Source: Marilutibacter penaei (GTDB lineage: Bacteria > Pseudomonadota > Gammaproteobacteria > Xanthomonadales > Xanthomonadaceae). From it: 64,000 bases of DNA. The stretch spans positions 248,001 to 312,000 of the forward strand of contig NZ_JACHTE010000004.1 in assembly GCF_014145395.1 (NCBI RefSeq), in the 5' to 3' direction. A program made the translations under genes and the position numbers. Shown piece after piece: positions 27,897 through 37,375 of the stretch. Position 1 is the stretch's first letter. Every line of letters begins with the position of its first letter. The notes beneath the pieces were generated by a model. The model searched no databases. It saw only the letters and a program-made list of their open reading frames with translations, and had not been told where the DNA came from.

Positions 27897-28097
27897 CCGC
27901 CGCAGGCAATGCCTGGGCGATGGCTTAAAAGGGAAGTCCGGTGCGGTGTCGCCCTGCAGGCGCACCCAGGCCGGCGCTGCCCCGCAGCGGTAGTGGAAAC
28001 GACCGCCGTCATTGCACTGGACACCACGTGTCCGGGAAGCGACGGCCAGTAGGAGGCGCCCCGGGCGCCGCGTCCAGAGCCCGAAGACCTGCCGACA
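27897..28097 (+). ncRNA. Cobalamin (B12) riboswitch aptamer upstream of nrdAB
   Basis: All conserved blocks of the cobalamin aptamer occur in order: TTAAAAGGGAA (27925-27935), CGGTG (27939-27943), CTGCCCCGCAGCGGTA (27977-27992), CACTGG (28015-28020), CCGGGAAG (28032-28039) and CCCGAAGACCTGCC (28080-28093). The closing stem pairs GCAGG (27902-27906) with CCTGC (28088-28092). The ligand is probably adenosylcobalamin by analogy with other long-form aptamers. It sits in the nrdAB transcript, about 255 nt before the nrdA start. In known cases B12 lowers expression of a B12-independent isoenzyme. Confidence 0.92.
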
Positions 28098-28134
28098 GCC
28101 GCGCGAAGCACGCCGCGCGGTGACCGGCCAGGGA

Positions 28135-28219
28135 GTCTCCGGGGGGAGACGGTCGGTGTCGCGGCATGCGGCGGTCGCCCGACCGCCGCCCCGGGGTCCG
28201 TCTCGGCCCCTGCGACACC
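28135..28219 (+). promoter_or_regulatory. Competing hairpins in the nrdAB leader (probable expression platform)
   Basis: Three pairings that exclude each other are visible: stem A 28135-28140/28145-28150, stem B 28146-28152/28198-28204 and stem C 28155-28162/28212-28219, plus an inner 10-bp hairpin at 28168-28189. Stem A shares bases with B, and B crosses C. There is no U-run after them, so a switch acting on translation or Rho access is more likely than a simple intrinsic terminator. Nothing further was recognised from 28220 to the GGAG ribosome binding site at 28344-28347. Confidence 0.5.
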
Positions 28220-28353
28220 CCCGCTCCACCCTGTGGATTCCGCGCCCGCGGGGGCGTGGCGGGGCGACGGCACAGGCCGTGGCGCCACCAGACCCCCGTG
28301 CGCCGTCCCCGAGGGAGGGATGGCGACCCGTGCGTCCTGCATTGGAGCCTGCC

Positions 28354-30813
28354 ATGACCACCGCCACACCCGACGCCCCGGCCGCCAGGGCCGCAGACGC
28401 GCCCACCCGCCCCGCGGCAGCGTCCAGCGAGGCCAGCCCGGGGTTCGCCCTGACGCCCCCGGCCGCCAACCTGACCATGACGGTCACCAAGCGCAACGGG
28501 CGTCGCGAACCGGTCGACCTGAACAAGATCGTCCGCGCGGTGACACGCTGCACCGAAGGCCTCTATTCGGTCGACCCGATGCGCGTCGCCACCCGGACCA
28601 TCTCCGGCCTGTACGACGGCGCGACCACCCGTGAACTGGACGAGCTGTCGATCCGCACCGCCGCGCTGCTGACCGCCGAGGAGCCCGAGTACGGTCGTTT
28701 GGCCGCGCGCCTGCTGTCCGGCGTGATCGAGAAGGAAGTCGCGGCGATCGACATCAACGCGTTCTCGCAGTCGGTGCAGCGCGGCCATGAGCTGGGCGTC
28801 ATCAACGACCGCCTGCTCGATTTCGTGCAGGCCAACGCCCGCAAGCTCAACGGTGCGATCGACAACGCCCTGAGCAACCGCTTCGACTACTTCGGCCTGC
28901 GCACCCTGTACGACCGCTACCTGCTGCGCCACCCGACCGCGCGCACGGTGATCGAGACGCCGCAGCAGTTCTTCCTGCGCATCGCCTGTGCGCTGACCGA
29001 AGACGTCGGCGACGCGCTTGCGCTCTACCGGAAGATGGCGCAGCTCGACTACATGCCGTCCTCGCCGACGCTGTTCAACTCCGGCACGACCCACGAACAG
29101 TTGTCCAGCTGCTTCCTGCTCGACTCGCCGGAGGACTCGCTCGAGAGCATCTACAAGCGCTACATGGACGTGGCCAAGCTGAGCAAGTTCAGCGGCGGCA
29201 TCGGCCTGAGCTACACCCGGATCCGGTCGCACGGTTCGCTGATCCGCAGCACCAATGGCCTGAGCAACGGCATCGTGCCGTGGCTGAAGACGCTCGACGC
29301 GTCGGTCGCCGCGGTCAACCAGGGCGGCAAGCGCAAGGGGGCCGCCTGCGTGTACCTGGAGCCCTGGCATGCCGACGTCGAGGAATTCCTGGAGCTGCGC
29401 GACAACACCGGCGACGAGGCGCGCCGCACGCACAACCTGAACCTCGCCAACTGGATCCCGGACGAATTCATGCGCCGGGTCGAGGCCGACGCCGACTGGT
29501 CGCTGTTCGACCCCTACAAGGTGCCGCAGCTGACTGACCTGTGGGGCGATGCCTTCGACACCGCCTACCGCGCGGCCGAGGCGTCCGGCCTGGCGAAGAA
29601 GCAGGTCAAGGCGCGCGAACTGTACGCGCGGATGATGCGCTCGCTCGCGCAGACCGGCAACGGTTGGATGAACTTCAAGGACAAATCCAACCGCGCGTGC
29701 AACCAGACCCTGCGCGAGGGCAACGTGGTGCACCTGTCCAACCTGTGCACCGAGATCCTCGAGGTCACCTCGCAGGACGAGACCGCGGTCTGCAACCTCG
29801 GCTCGATCAACCTGTCGCACCATGTGGAGCTGTTCGAGGAAGGCCCGGTGCACGGCAAGGACGGGCGCTTCGACTTCGAAAAGCTCGCCGAGACCGTGCG
29901 CCTGGCCGTGCGCCAGCTCGACCGCGTGATCGACCTGAACTTCTACCCGATCGAGACGGCGCGCCGCTCCAACATGAAGTGGCGGCCCGTCGGGCTCGGC
30001 ACGATGGGCCTGCAGGACGTGTTCTTCAAGTTGCGCCTTCCCTTCGATTCGCAGCCGGCCCGCCAGCTCTCCCGCGAGATTGCCGAGCACATCTACTTCC
30101 ACGCGCTGTCAGCCTCCAACGAGATCGCGATGGAACATGGCCGCCACCCCGGCTTCGACGACACCCGCGCCTCGCGTGGCGAGCTGCAGTTCGAGGCCTG
30201 GAGCGTCGAGCCTTCGGCCGCGCTCGACTGGGACGGCCTGCGCGCACGCATCGGCGAGCATGGCCTGCGCAATGCCCTGCTGATCGCGATCGCGCCCACC
30301 GCGACCATCGCGTCGATCGCCGGCTGCTACGAATGCATCGAGCCGCAGGTCTCCAACCTGTTCAAGCGCGAGACGCTGTCGGGCGACTTCATCGTGGTCA
30401 ACCGCTACCTGGTCGAGGAGCTCAAGCAGCTCGGCCAGTGGACACCGGAGCTGCGCGACCGGATCAAGATGGCGGAGGGCTCGATCCAGGGCATCGACGC
30501 GATCCCCGAATCGCTGCGGCAGGTCTACCGCACCGCCTGGGAACTGCCGATGCGCTCGCTGATCGACATGGCCGCCGACCGCGGCGCATTCATCGACCAG
30601 AGCCAGTCGCTGAACCTGTTCATCGAAAGCCCGAACATCGGTCAGCTGTCCTCGATGTACATGCACGCGTGGAAGAAGGGCCTGAAGACAACCTATTACC
30701 TGCGCTCACGCCCGGCGACGAAGATCGCCAAGTCCACCGTCAGCAGCGTCGCCCCGGCCGAGGCCGTCGCCTGCTCGCTCGAGAACCCCGAAGCCTGCGA
30801 GGCCTGCCAATGA
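28354..30813 (+). CDS. nrdA: Class Ia ribonucleoside-diphosphate reductase, alpha subunit NrdA
   Basis: An 819-residue catalytic subunit that reduces ribonucleoside diphosphates. A Pro/Ala-rich leader of about 40 residues precedes one ATP-cone (residues about 45-130), the allosteric activity site. The barrel carries SSCFLLD (active-site Cys), the radical-site segment [10 protein letters not shown] and the Tyr pair region near [17 protein letters not shown]. The C-terminal redox pair is CEAC (Cys815, Cys818), closer spaced than in E. coli. The ATG at 28354 has GGAG upstream; the in-frame extension to 28012 lies in the riboswitch leader and is not coding. It overlaps nrdB by 4 nt. Confidence 0.96.
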   Translation: MTTATPDAPAARAADAPTRPAAASSEASPGFALTPPAANLTMTVTKRNGRREPVDLNKIVRAVTRCTEGLYSVDPMRVATRTISGLYDGATTRELDELSIRTAALLTAEEPEYGRLAARLLSGVIEKEVAAIDINAFSQSVQRGHELGVINDRLLDFVQANARKLNGAIDNALSNRFDYFGLRTLYDRYLLRHPTARTVIETPQQFFLRIACALTEDVGDALALYRKMAQLDYMPSSPTLFNSGTTHEQLSSCFLLDSPEDSLESIYKRYMDVAKLSKFSGGIGLSYTRIRSHGSLIRSTNGLSNGIVPWLKTLDASVAAVNQGGKRKGAACVYLEPWHADVEEFLELRDNTGDEARRTHNLNLANWIPDEFMRRVEADADWSLFDPYKVPQLTDLWGDAFDTAYRAAEASGLAKKQVKARELYARMMRSLAQTGNGWMNFKDKSNRACNQTLREGNVVHLSNLCTEILEVTSQDETAVCNLGSINLSHHVELFEEGPVHGKDGRFDFEKLAETVRLAVRQLDRVIDLNFYPIETARRSNMKWRPVGLGTMGLQDVFFKLRLPFDSQPARQLSREIAEHIYFHALSASNEIAMEHGRHPGFDDTRASRGELQFEAWSVEPSAALDWDGLRARIGEHGLRNALLIAIAPTATIASIAGCYECIEPQVSNLFKRETLSGDFIVVNRYLVEELKQLGQWTPELRDRIKMAEGSIQGIDAIPESLRQVYRTAWELPMRSLIDMAADRGAFIDQSQSLNLFIESPNIGQLSSMYMHAWKKGLKTTYYLRSRPATKIAKSTVSSVAPAEAVACSLENPEACEACQ

Positions 30814-31823
30814 GCCACGACGCCCACCTGCTCGACCCGGGCTTCGACCTGACCCTGCGGCCGATGCGCTACCCGCAGTTCTATGAGATGTACCGCGACG
30901 CGATCCGCAACACCTGGACGGTCGAGGAAGTCGACTTCTCGCTGGACGTGAACGACCTGCGCCACAAGTTCGGGCCGGCGGAGCAGCACCTGATCGAGCG
31001 CCTGGTCGCCTTCTTCGCCACCGGCGACTCGATCGTCGCCAACAACCTGGTCCTCAACCTCTACCAGCACATCAACGCGCCCGAGGCGCGCATGTACCTG
31101 TCGCGCCAGCTCTACGAGGAAGCGCTGCACGTGCAGTTCTACCTGACCCTGCTCGACACCTACCTGCCCGACCCGGTGGCGCGCGCGAAGGCCTTCGCGG
31201 CGGTGGAGAACATCCCGTCGATCCGCGCCAAGGCCGATTTCTGCTTCAAGTGGATGGACTCGATCCAGGGGCTGCAGCGCATCGAGACCGTCGAACAGCG
31301 CAGGCAGTTCCTGCTGAACCTGATCTGTTTCGCCTGCTGCATCGAAGGCCTGTTCTTCTTCGCCGCCTTCGCCTACGTCTACTACCTGCGTTCGCGCGGG
31401 CTGCTGCATGGCCTGGCCTCGGGGACCAACTGGGTGTTCCGCGACGAAAGCTGCCACATGGCCTTCGCCTTCGAGGTGATCGCGACGGTGCGCAAGGAAG
31501 AGCCGGCCCTCTTCGACCCGGAACTGAAACAACAGGTCGTCAGGATGCTGGAGGAGGCGGTGGACTGCGAGATGCAGTTCGCCCAGGACGTGCTGTCCGG
31601 CGGCGTGGTCGGCCTTTCGCTGAAGGACATGCGGCAATACCTCGAGTATTGTGCCGACCAGCGCCTGTCCCAACTCGGCCTGCCACGGCGTTTTGGCGCC
31701 AGCAACCCCTTCGGTTTCATGGACCTCCAGGATGTCCAGGAAGTCACCAACTTCTTCGAGCGCCGCGTGTCCGCCTACCAGGTCGGCGTAAGCGGCGAAG
31801 TGGCCTTCGATGCGGCATTCTGA
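30810..31823 (+). CDS. nrdB: Class Ia ribonucleoside-diphosphate reductase, beta subunit NrdB
   Basis: A 337-residue di-iron protein that houses the tyrosyl radical. The metal ligands include Glu104 and His107 in YEEALHVQFY and the later DESCHMAF motif. Tyr111 aligns with the radical Tyr122 of E. coli (same Glu-x2-His-x3-Tyr spacing), so this is a tyrosyl-radical class Ia enzyme rather than class Ic. The ATGA overlap with nrdA indicates coupling. It shares the nrdA NrdR and B12 control. Confidence 0.96.
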   Translation: MSHDAHLLDPGFDLTLRPMRYPQFYEMYRDAIRNTWTVEEVDFSLDVNDLRHKFGPAEQHLIERLVAFFATGDSIVANNLVLNLYQHINAPEARMYLSRQLYEEALHVQFYLTLLDTYLPDPVARAKAFAAVENIPSIRAKADFCFKWMDSIQGLQRIETVEQRRQFLLNLICFACCIEGLFFFAAFAYVYYLRSRGLLHGLASGTNWVFRDESCHMAFAFEVIATVRKEEPALFDPELKQQVVRMLEEAVDCEMQFAQDVLSGGVVGLSLKDMRQYLEYCADQRLSQLGLPRRFGASNPFGFMDLQDVQEVTNFFERRVSAYQVGVSGEVAFDAAF

Positions 31824-31861
31824 CGTAATAATGGAGGCCCGCCACATCGGACGTGGGGGTG

Positions 31862-32050
31862 CGGTGGCAGGACGCCACCGGGCAGGATGCCAACCGGCAG
31901 GAGCCCCATGGCGACACGGTTGTCGCCATCAAAGGCAGGATGCCACCAAGGAAGCGGAACATCCCCTGTTCCAACGGCACGACTGGCGGCACGGATGCCG
32001 CCCCGCGTCGGCGACGGCAACGCGCATGCCGCCTTGCGGCCATGGCGCTA
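31862..32050. repeat. Cluster of short palindromes in the nrdB-GGDEF intergenic region
   Basis: The 371-bp gap (31824-32194) has no convincing gene. Instead it holds successive hairpins: 31862-31868/31874-31880, 31908-31915/31922-31929, 31956-31961/31967-31972, 31985-31991/31996-32002, and a nested one at about 32023-32048. The core GGCAGGAYGCCA recurs at 31866, 31881 and 31934, with a shortened GGCAGGA at 31896. This resembles extragenic palindromic elements. From 32050 to 32194 I see only a GGCC-TTTC-GGCC hairpin near 32137 and the ribosome binding region. Confidence 0.55.
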
Positions 32051-32194
32051 TCTTGACGTGGCGGGGCGTCTGTACCTCACGGTCCGTTCGAGACGCCTGT
32101 CACATCAATGACAGCATGGGGAATCGCCTGATTGTGGGCCTTTCGGCCTCGGCGGTAATTTAAGGGGTTCATCCACAGGGGGTGTGATGCATCC

Positions 32195-33901
32195 TTGGCC
32201 CACTCTGCCCGCCAATGGAGTCTGCGTCGCCGTTTCACGCGCTTGCTGCTCTTCGCCGCGCTGGTGCCCGCGCTGGCGTTCAGCGCCGTCTTGCTGTGGC
32301 AGCAGTACCGGGGTGACCGGCAGGCGCTGGGCCAGCGCACCGCCCTGTCGGCAAGCCTGACCGCGAACGGCATCGACGAGTTCATCCAGAGCCGGCTGTC
32401 CGCGGTCCAGTTGATCGCACAGACCGGCGACCCACCGTTGGCGCAGTGGGACAACCGGCTGGTCACGCTCAGACGGGCCTACCCCGGGCTGAGCAGCGCG
32501 ATTGCCGTGGACACCGATGGCTGGATCCAGGCGGCGTCGCCGCTCCCGTCACCCGATGCCTTGAAATCACCCGCTGCCAACGTGAGCGATCGCGACTACT
32601 TCCAGTCGGCGTTCCGCACACGGCGTTCGCATGTGTCCGACGCGTTCCATGGACGCGTGGTCAGCAGCGAGCCGCTGGTGGCGGTATCGACGCCCATCGT
32701 GCGGGACGAAAGGCTGTTGGGCGTCCTGTCCGCGTCCATCCACGTGGAAACCTTCGTCCGCCAACGCAGCGATGCCTTCCACGCAGCGGGCTACGAAATG
32801 CTTTTGCTCGACCGTCGCGACCGGGTGATCCATGCAACCCCGGGCCTGCCCTACGGGTTTCTCGACCAGGTGACGGACGCCCGCCTCCTGTTGCCGGTCG
32901 ACGCCGAGCCGCACCAGGCGCAGACGCGCTTCCAGCGCAATGTGTTCGATGGCAGCAATGCCTACATCGCGCGCACGCGTCTGCGCACGGGCTGGACGCT
33001 GGTGCTGTTCGCGCCGGACCGTCCGGTGCTGATGTCGGTGGGCCAGAGCAGCCTGGCGCTGTTCGCGGTGCTGCTTCTGGTCAGCCTCGGCATCCTTGCC
33101 GCCACCTGGCTCCAGTTGCGCGCCCTGGCCCGCGGCACCGGACGCCTGCTGGATGGCCTGCGCCACTTTGCGCTGGGCTCGCGCGTGCAGCTGGACGACA
33201 GCGGCACCCTGCCCCACGAGCTCCAGCCGGTCGCCGACGCCATCGGCGACCTGTCCGGCCGCCTCAACGATGCGTATGCCGAACTCAGCCAGGCGCTCGA
33301 CTCGCAGCGCGGCCTGGCCGCCTCCCTGCAGCGGGTGGTCGACGAGCGCGACCAGGAGATCGCCGACCGGACCGTCGAATTGCGCGAGGCGGTCGCGGAG
33401 CTGGAGACGGTCGCCAGCATCGATGCCCTGACCGGTGCCCTGAACGTGCGCGGGTTCCGCCGCGAGACCGGTGCGCTGCTGGAAAGCATGGAGTACGCCC
33501 GGACGCCTGTCGGCGCGATGATCATCGACGTCGATCACTTCAAGGCGTACAACGACCGCTATGGACACCCGGCGGGCGACACGGTGCTCAAGCGCATCGT
33601 GGGCATCCTGCAGGGCCTGTTGCGGGGGCCCGGCGACGTCATCGCGCGGGTCGGTGGCGAGGAGTTCGCCGTCCTGTTGCGCGATGCAGATGCGAAGTTG
33701 ACGGTCGAAGTGGCCGAACGCCTGTGCAGCGCGGTATGGGACGCAGCCATGCCGCACGCCAGCGGCGTCGACGGCCGCGTCACCATCAGCATCGGCGTTG
33801 CCGCCCAGCCCTCGCCCGAATACATGGACCGGCTGTTGTCGCAGGCCGACGAGGCGCTCTACCGCGCCAAGCGGAACGGACGCAACCGGGTCATGCGCTG
33901 A
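32195..33901 (+). CDS. Membrane diguanylate cyclase with periplasmic sensor and HAMP-like region
   Basis: A 568-residue enzyme making cyclic di-GMP. TM1 is at about residues 16-36, followed by a periplasmic dCache-like sensor (SDRDYFQSAF...VSTPIVRD). TM2 is near residues 285-310, then comes a HAMP-like linker and coiled coil (ASLQRVVDERDQEIADRTVELREAV). The GGDEF domain carries the intact GGEEF motif at residues 487-491 and DALTGALNVRGF at its start. An RxxD I-site was not evident. The start is a TTG at 32195; an ATG at 32187 is out of frame but better placed for the ribosome binding site. Confidence 0.88.
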   Translation: MAHSARQWSLRRRFTRLLLFAALVPALAFSAVLLWQQYRGDRQALGQRTALSASLTANGIDEFIQSRLSAVQLIAQTGDPPLAQWDNRLVTLRRAYPGLSSAIAVDTDGWIQAASPLPSPDALKSPAANVSDRDYFQSAFRTRRSHVSDAFHGRVVSSEPLVAVSTPIVRDERLLGVLSASIHVETFVRQRSDAFHAAGYEMLLLDRRDRVIHATPGLPYGFLDQVTDARLLLPVDAEPHQAQTRFQRNVFDGSNAYIARTRLRTGWTLVLFAPDRPVLMSVGQSSLALFAVLLLVSLGILAATWLQLRALARGTGRLLDGLRHFALGSRVQLDDSGTLPHELQPVADAIGDLSGRLNDAYAELSQALDSQRGLAASLQRVVDERDQEIADRTVELREAVAELETVASIDALTGALNVRGFRRETGALLESMEYARTPVGAMIIDVDHFKAYNDRYGHPAGDTVLKRIVGILQGLLRGPGDVIARVGGEEFAVLLRDADAKLTVEVAERLCSAVWDAAMPHASGVDGRVTISIGVAAQPSPEYMDRLLSQADEALYRAKRNGRNRVMR

Positions 33902-33916
33902 AACCCGGCGTGCCTG

Positions 33917-34339
33917 TCAGCGCGGCGCCACGACCGGCAACCCCAGGCCACGGGTGCTGTCCGCGATGCCCAACCCGTACCGGAGGCTGCGACCGATCCG
34001 GGTCGCGTACTCGACCATGCGCGCGGCCTCGTCGTCCTCCAGCTGTTCCCTGCAGGTCCGCGACCACAACGCAAGCCAGTCCTCGAAATGCTCGGCGTGG
34101 ATCGGCAGGCCGCGATGGACGGCCATCGGGTTGCCCCGGTAGCTGCGCGTACCCAGCGCCACCGAAGACCAGAAGCGGGTCAGCAATGCCTTGTGCCCGG
34201 GCCAGTCGTCGATCGCGGCATTGAAGACCGGTCCCAGCGTCGGATGCCGCTGGACCCGGTCGTAGAACGCATCGACCAGGGCCGCCAGGCGCGCCTCGTC
34301 GAGTCCACCGGCGCGGTCGTGCAGGGTGCTCTGTTCCAT
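33917..34339 (-). CDS. Group III truncated haemoglobin
   Basis: A 140-residue globin. The helix B segment LVDAFYDRVQRHPTLGPVF, followed by WPGHKALLTRFWSSVALG, and the proximal His in GLPIHAEHFEDWL fit group III truncated globins of proteobacteria. These proteins bind O2 or NO; here a role in NO tolerance is possible given nap in the same window, but that is inference. It converges on the GGDEF gene and lies downstream of gap on the same strand, beyond the gap terminator. Confidence 0.88.
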   Translation of the reverse strand: MEQSTLHDRAGGLDEARLAALVDAFYDRVQRHPTLGPVFNAAIDDWPGHKALLTRFWSSVALGTRSYRGNPMAVHRGLPIHAEHFEDWLALWSRTCREQLEDDEAARMVEYATRIGRSLRYGLGIADSTRGLGLPVVAPR

Positions 34340-34391
34340 TCGGTCAGCATACGCGGCTTCGGCTTAACCCCCGCGCGTGCCGGGAAACGAA

Positions 34392-34417
34392 GAGGGGCCG
34401 GGTTGCCCCGGCCCCTC
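34392..34417 (-). terminator. Intrinsic terminator of gap
   Basis: An 11-bp perfect stem (34392-34402/34407-34417) with a TTGC loop lies 27 bp past the gap stop. The tail on the minus strand reads TTCGTTTCCC. Confidence 0.85.
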
Positions 34418-34443
34418 GTGTCATTTGCAGTGGCGAACGCCCG

Positions 34444-35535
<1,092 letters not shown>

Positions 35536-35549
35536 CTACAGTATCGGCC

Positions 35550-36356
35550 ATGCACAGCCGCTCCCTGCTCAGTCCGCTCGCCCGCGCTGCCCTGCTGCTG
35601 GCGCTGCTCCTTGCGACCGCGCCCGCGATGGCCTGGGGTCGACTGGGCCACCGGCTTGTGGCGCAGCTGGCCTGGGACGGGATGACGCCGGCGGCACGCG
35701 CCGCTGCGCTGGACCTGCTGCAGGACGAGCCCGATCCCAGCCTGGCGGGCGTCGCCAACTGGGCCGACGAGCTGCGCGCCAACGATCCCGGCCTGGGCCG
35801 CCGCAGCGCGTCCTGGCACTACGTGAACCTCGCCGAGGACGGCTGCCACTACGATGTGGCACGCGATTGCCCGCGCGGCAATTGCGTGGTTGCCGCGATC
35901 GAGGCCCAGGCAGCGATCCTGGCCGACCCTGCCCGTCCACGGGAAGATCGGGTGAAGGCCCTGAAGTTCGTCGTGCATTTCGTTGGCGACGTGCACCAGC
36001 CCCTGCATGCCGGCTTCGCCCACGACAAGGGCGGCAACACGGTTCAGGTCAACCTCGACGGCCGCGGCAGCAACCTGCATGCGCTGTGGGACAGCGGGCT
36101 GCTCGAACAGGCCGGCCGGGACGAAGCGCAGTGGCTCGAGCACCTCCGGGGGCTGCCACTCCGGCAAGGTGCCGGGCTCGGTCCCTCGGACTGGGCCGAG
36201 GCGTCCTGCCGTATCGTCCGGTCGCCCGGTTTCTATCCCGGACGCGCAAAGATCGACGAGGAATACGGTTTGCAATGGAGTGCGACCGCCAGCCGCCAAC
36301 TGCGTCTGGGTGGCGAGCACCTGGCCCGGGTCCTCAACGGGGCCCTCGGCGGCTGA
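35550..36356 (+). CDS. Secreted S1/P1-type nuclease
   Basis: A 268-residue zinc nuclease. The signal peptide is cleaved after AMA, which leaves Trp29 as the mature N-terminus, as required in this family because its amino group and carbonyl bind zinc. Other zinc ligands are in WGRLGH, SWHYVN, HFVGDVHQPLHAG and NLHALWD. It should degrade single-stranded or general nucleic acids in the periplasm or outside the cell. The start at 35550 is preferred to an upstream in-frame codon at 35445 that would spoil the signal peptide. Bacterial homologues are known in Stenotrophomonas. Confidence 0.9.
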   Translation: MHSRSLLSPLARAALLLALLLATAPAMAWGRLGHRLVAQLAWDGMTPAARAAALDLLQDEPDPSLAGVANWADELRANDPGLGRRSASWHYVNLAEDGCHYDVARDCPRGNCVVAAIEAQAAILADPARPREDRVKALKFVVHFVGDVHQPLHAGFAHDKGGNTVQVNLDGRGSNLHALWDSGLLEQAGRDEAQWLEHLRGLPLRQGAGLGPSDWAEASCRIVRSPGFYPGRAKIDEEYGLQWSATASRQLRLGGEHLARVLNGALGG

Positions 36357-36418
36357 GGGCGGCCCGCGTCCGGTCGCACACAGGGCAGGCCAAGCCACAT
36401 CTCCCCAGGAGCCATGCC

Positions 36419-37285
36419 ATGCAGACCCGGGTCCACCCCTTCTTCCATGCCGCCAGCGGCACCTGGAGCTACGTGGTTCATGCCGCTGGCGCCCGCGACG
36501 CCGCGGTGATCGACCCGGTCCTCGATTTCGACGCTGCCTCCGCCCGCACCTCCACCGCCTCCGCGCAGGCCATCGTCGATTTCGTCGAAGCCCGGGGCCT
36601 GGACGTGCGCTGGCTGCTGGAAACCCACGCGCACGCCGACCACCTCAGCGCGGCGCACTGGCTGAAGGGCCATTGGCCCGAAGCCACGCTGGCGATCGGT
36701 GAAGGCATCCGCCAAGTGCAGAAGACCTTCCGTCCGATCTTCAATCTTGGAGAACACTTCCCGGTCGACGGTTCGCAGTTCGACCGTCTGTTCGAGCCGG
36801 ATGCCGGCTTCGAGGTCGGCCCCCTCGCCGCGCGCGTGATCCCGGTCCCCGGCCACACCAGCGACAGCAATGCCTTCCTGGTCGGCGATGCACTGTTCGT
36901 CGGCGACTCGCTGTTCATGCCCGACGGCGGCACCGCGCGCTGTGACTTCCCCGGCGGCGACGCGCGCACGCTGTACCGGTCGATCCGGCACCTGTTCGAC
37001 AGCCTGCCCGAGGAGACCCGCGTCTTCGTCTGCCATGACTACGGCCCGGGCGGACGCGAAGTCGCGTGCGAAACCACGCTCGGCGAACAGAAGCGCAACA
37101 ACATCCATGTCGGCGCAGGCATCGACGAGGACCGCTTCGTCGCGATGCGCGAGGCGCGCGACGCCACCCTGGCGATGCCGGCGCTGATCCTGCCTTCGGT
37201 ACAGGTCAATATCCGCGCCGGCGCCCTGCCCGAGCCGCAGGCGGACGGCCACCGTTACCTAACCCTCCCCATCGACCGGATCTGA
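36419..37285 (+). CDS. MBL-fold metallohydrolase, persulfide-dioxygenase/Blh-like
   Basis: A 288-residue metallo-beta-lactamase-fold protein. The metal motif is HAHADH (residues 70-75), followed by a later His in PGHTSDSN and CHDYGPGG near the C-terminus. The C-terminal ETTLGEQKRNNIHV is typical of the persulfide dioxygenase/Blh group. It would oxidise glutathione persulfide to sulfite. The next gene is a TauE/SafE permease, which suits export of sulfite. No BigR-type repressor lies next to the pair. Confidence 0.82.
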   Translation: MQTRVHPFFHAASGTWSYVVHAAGARDAAVIDPVLDFDAASARTSTASAQAIVDFVEARGLDVRWLLETHAHADHLSAAHWLKGHWPEATLAIGEGIRQVQKTFRPIFNLGEHFPVDGSQFDRLFEPDAGFEVGPLAARVIPVPGHTSDSNAFLVGDALFVGDSLFMPDGGTARCDFPGGDARTLYRSIRHLFDSLPEETRVFVCHDYGPGGREVACETTLGEQKRNNIHVGAGIDEDRFVAMREARDATLAMPALILPSVQVNIRAGALPEPQADGHRYLTLPIDRI

Positions 37286-37375
37286 GCCGATGCCCACGCC
37301 GGGCGCCCGCAGGTCTTTGCACGTGAGCCCGATGCTGGCAGGCTCTGTCCTGGCCCGACCGCTGGCGCGCACGAC

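Noticed and set aside
28009-30102. 697-codon open frame antisense to nrdA
   Set aside because: It is a GC-rich shadow of nrdA: composition is dominated by Val/Ala/Arg/Gly/His without domains, and nrdA is full-length and unmistakable.
31824-32194. Possible small proteins on either strand in the palindrome region
   Set aside because: The short frames merely translate the repeated palindromes and have no ribosome binding site or family resemblance.
32187-32360. Small open frame starting at ATG 32187
   Set aside because: Cys/Arg/Trp-rich shadow of the cyclase's first helix; the overlapping frame encodes a coherent membrane helix.
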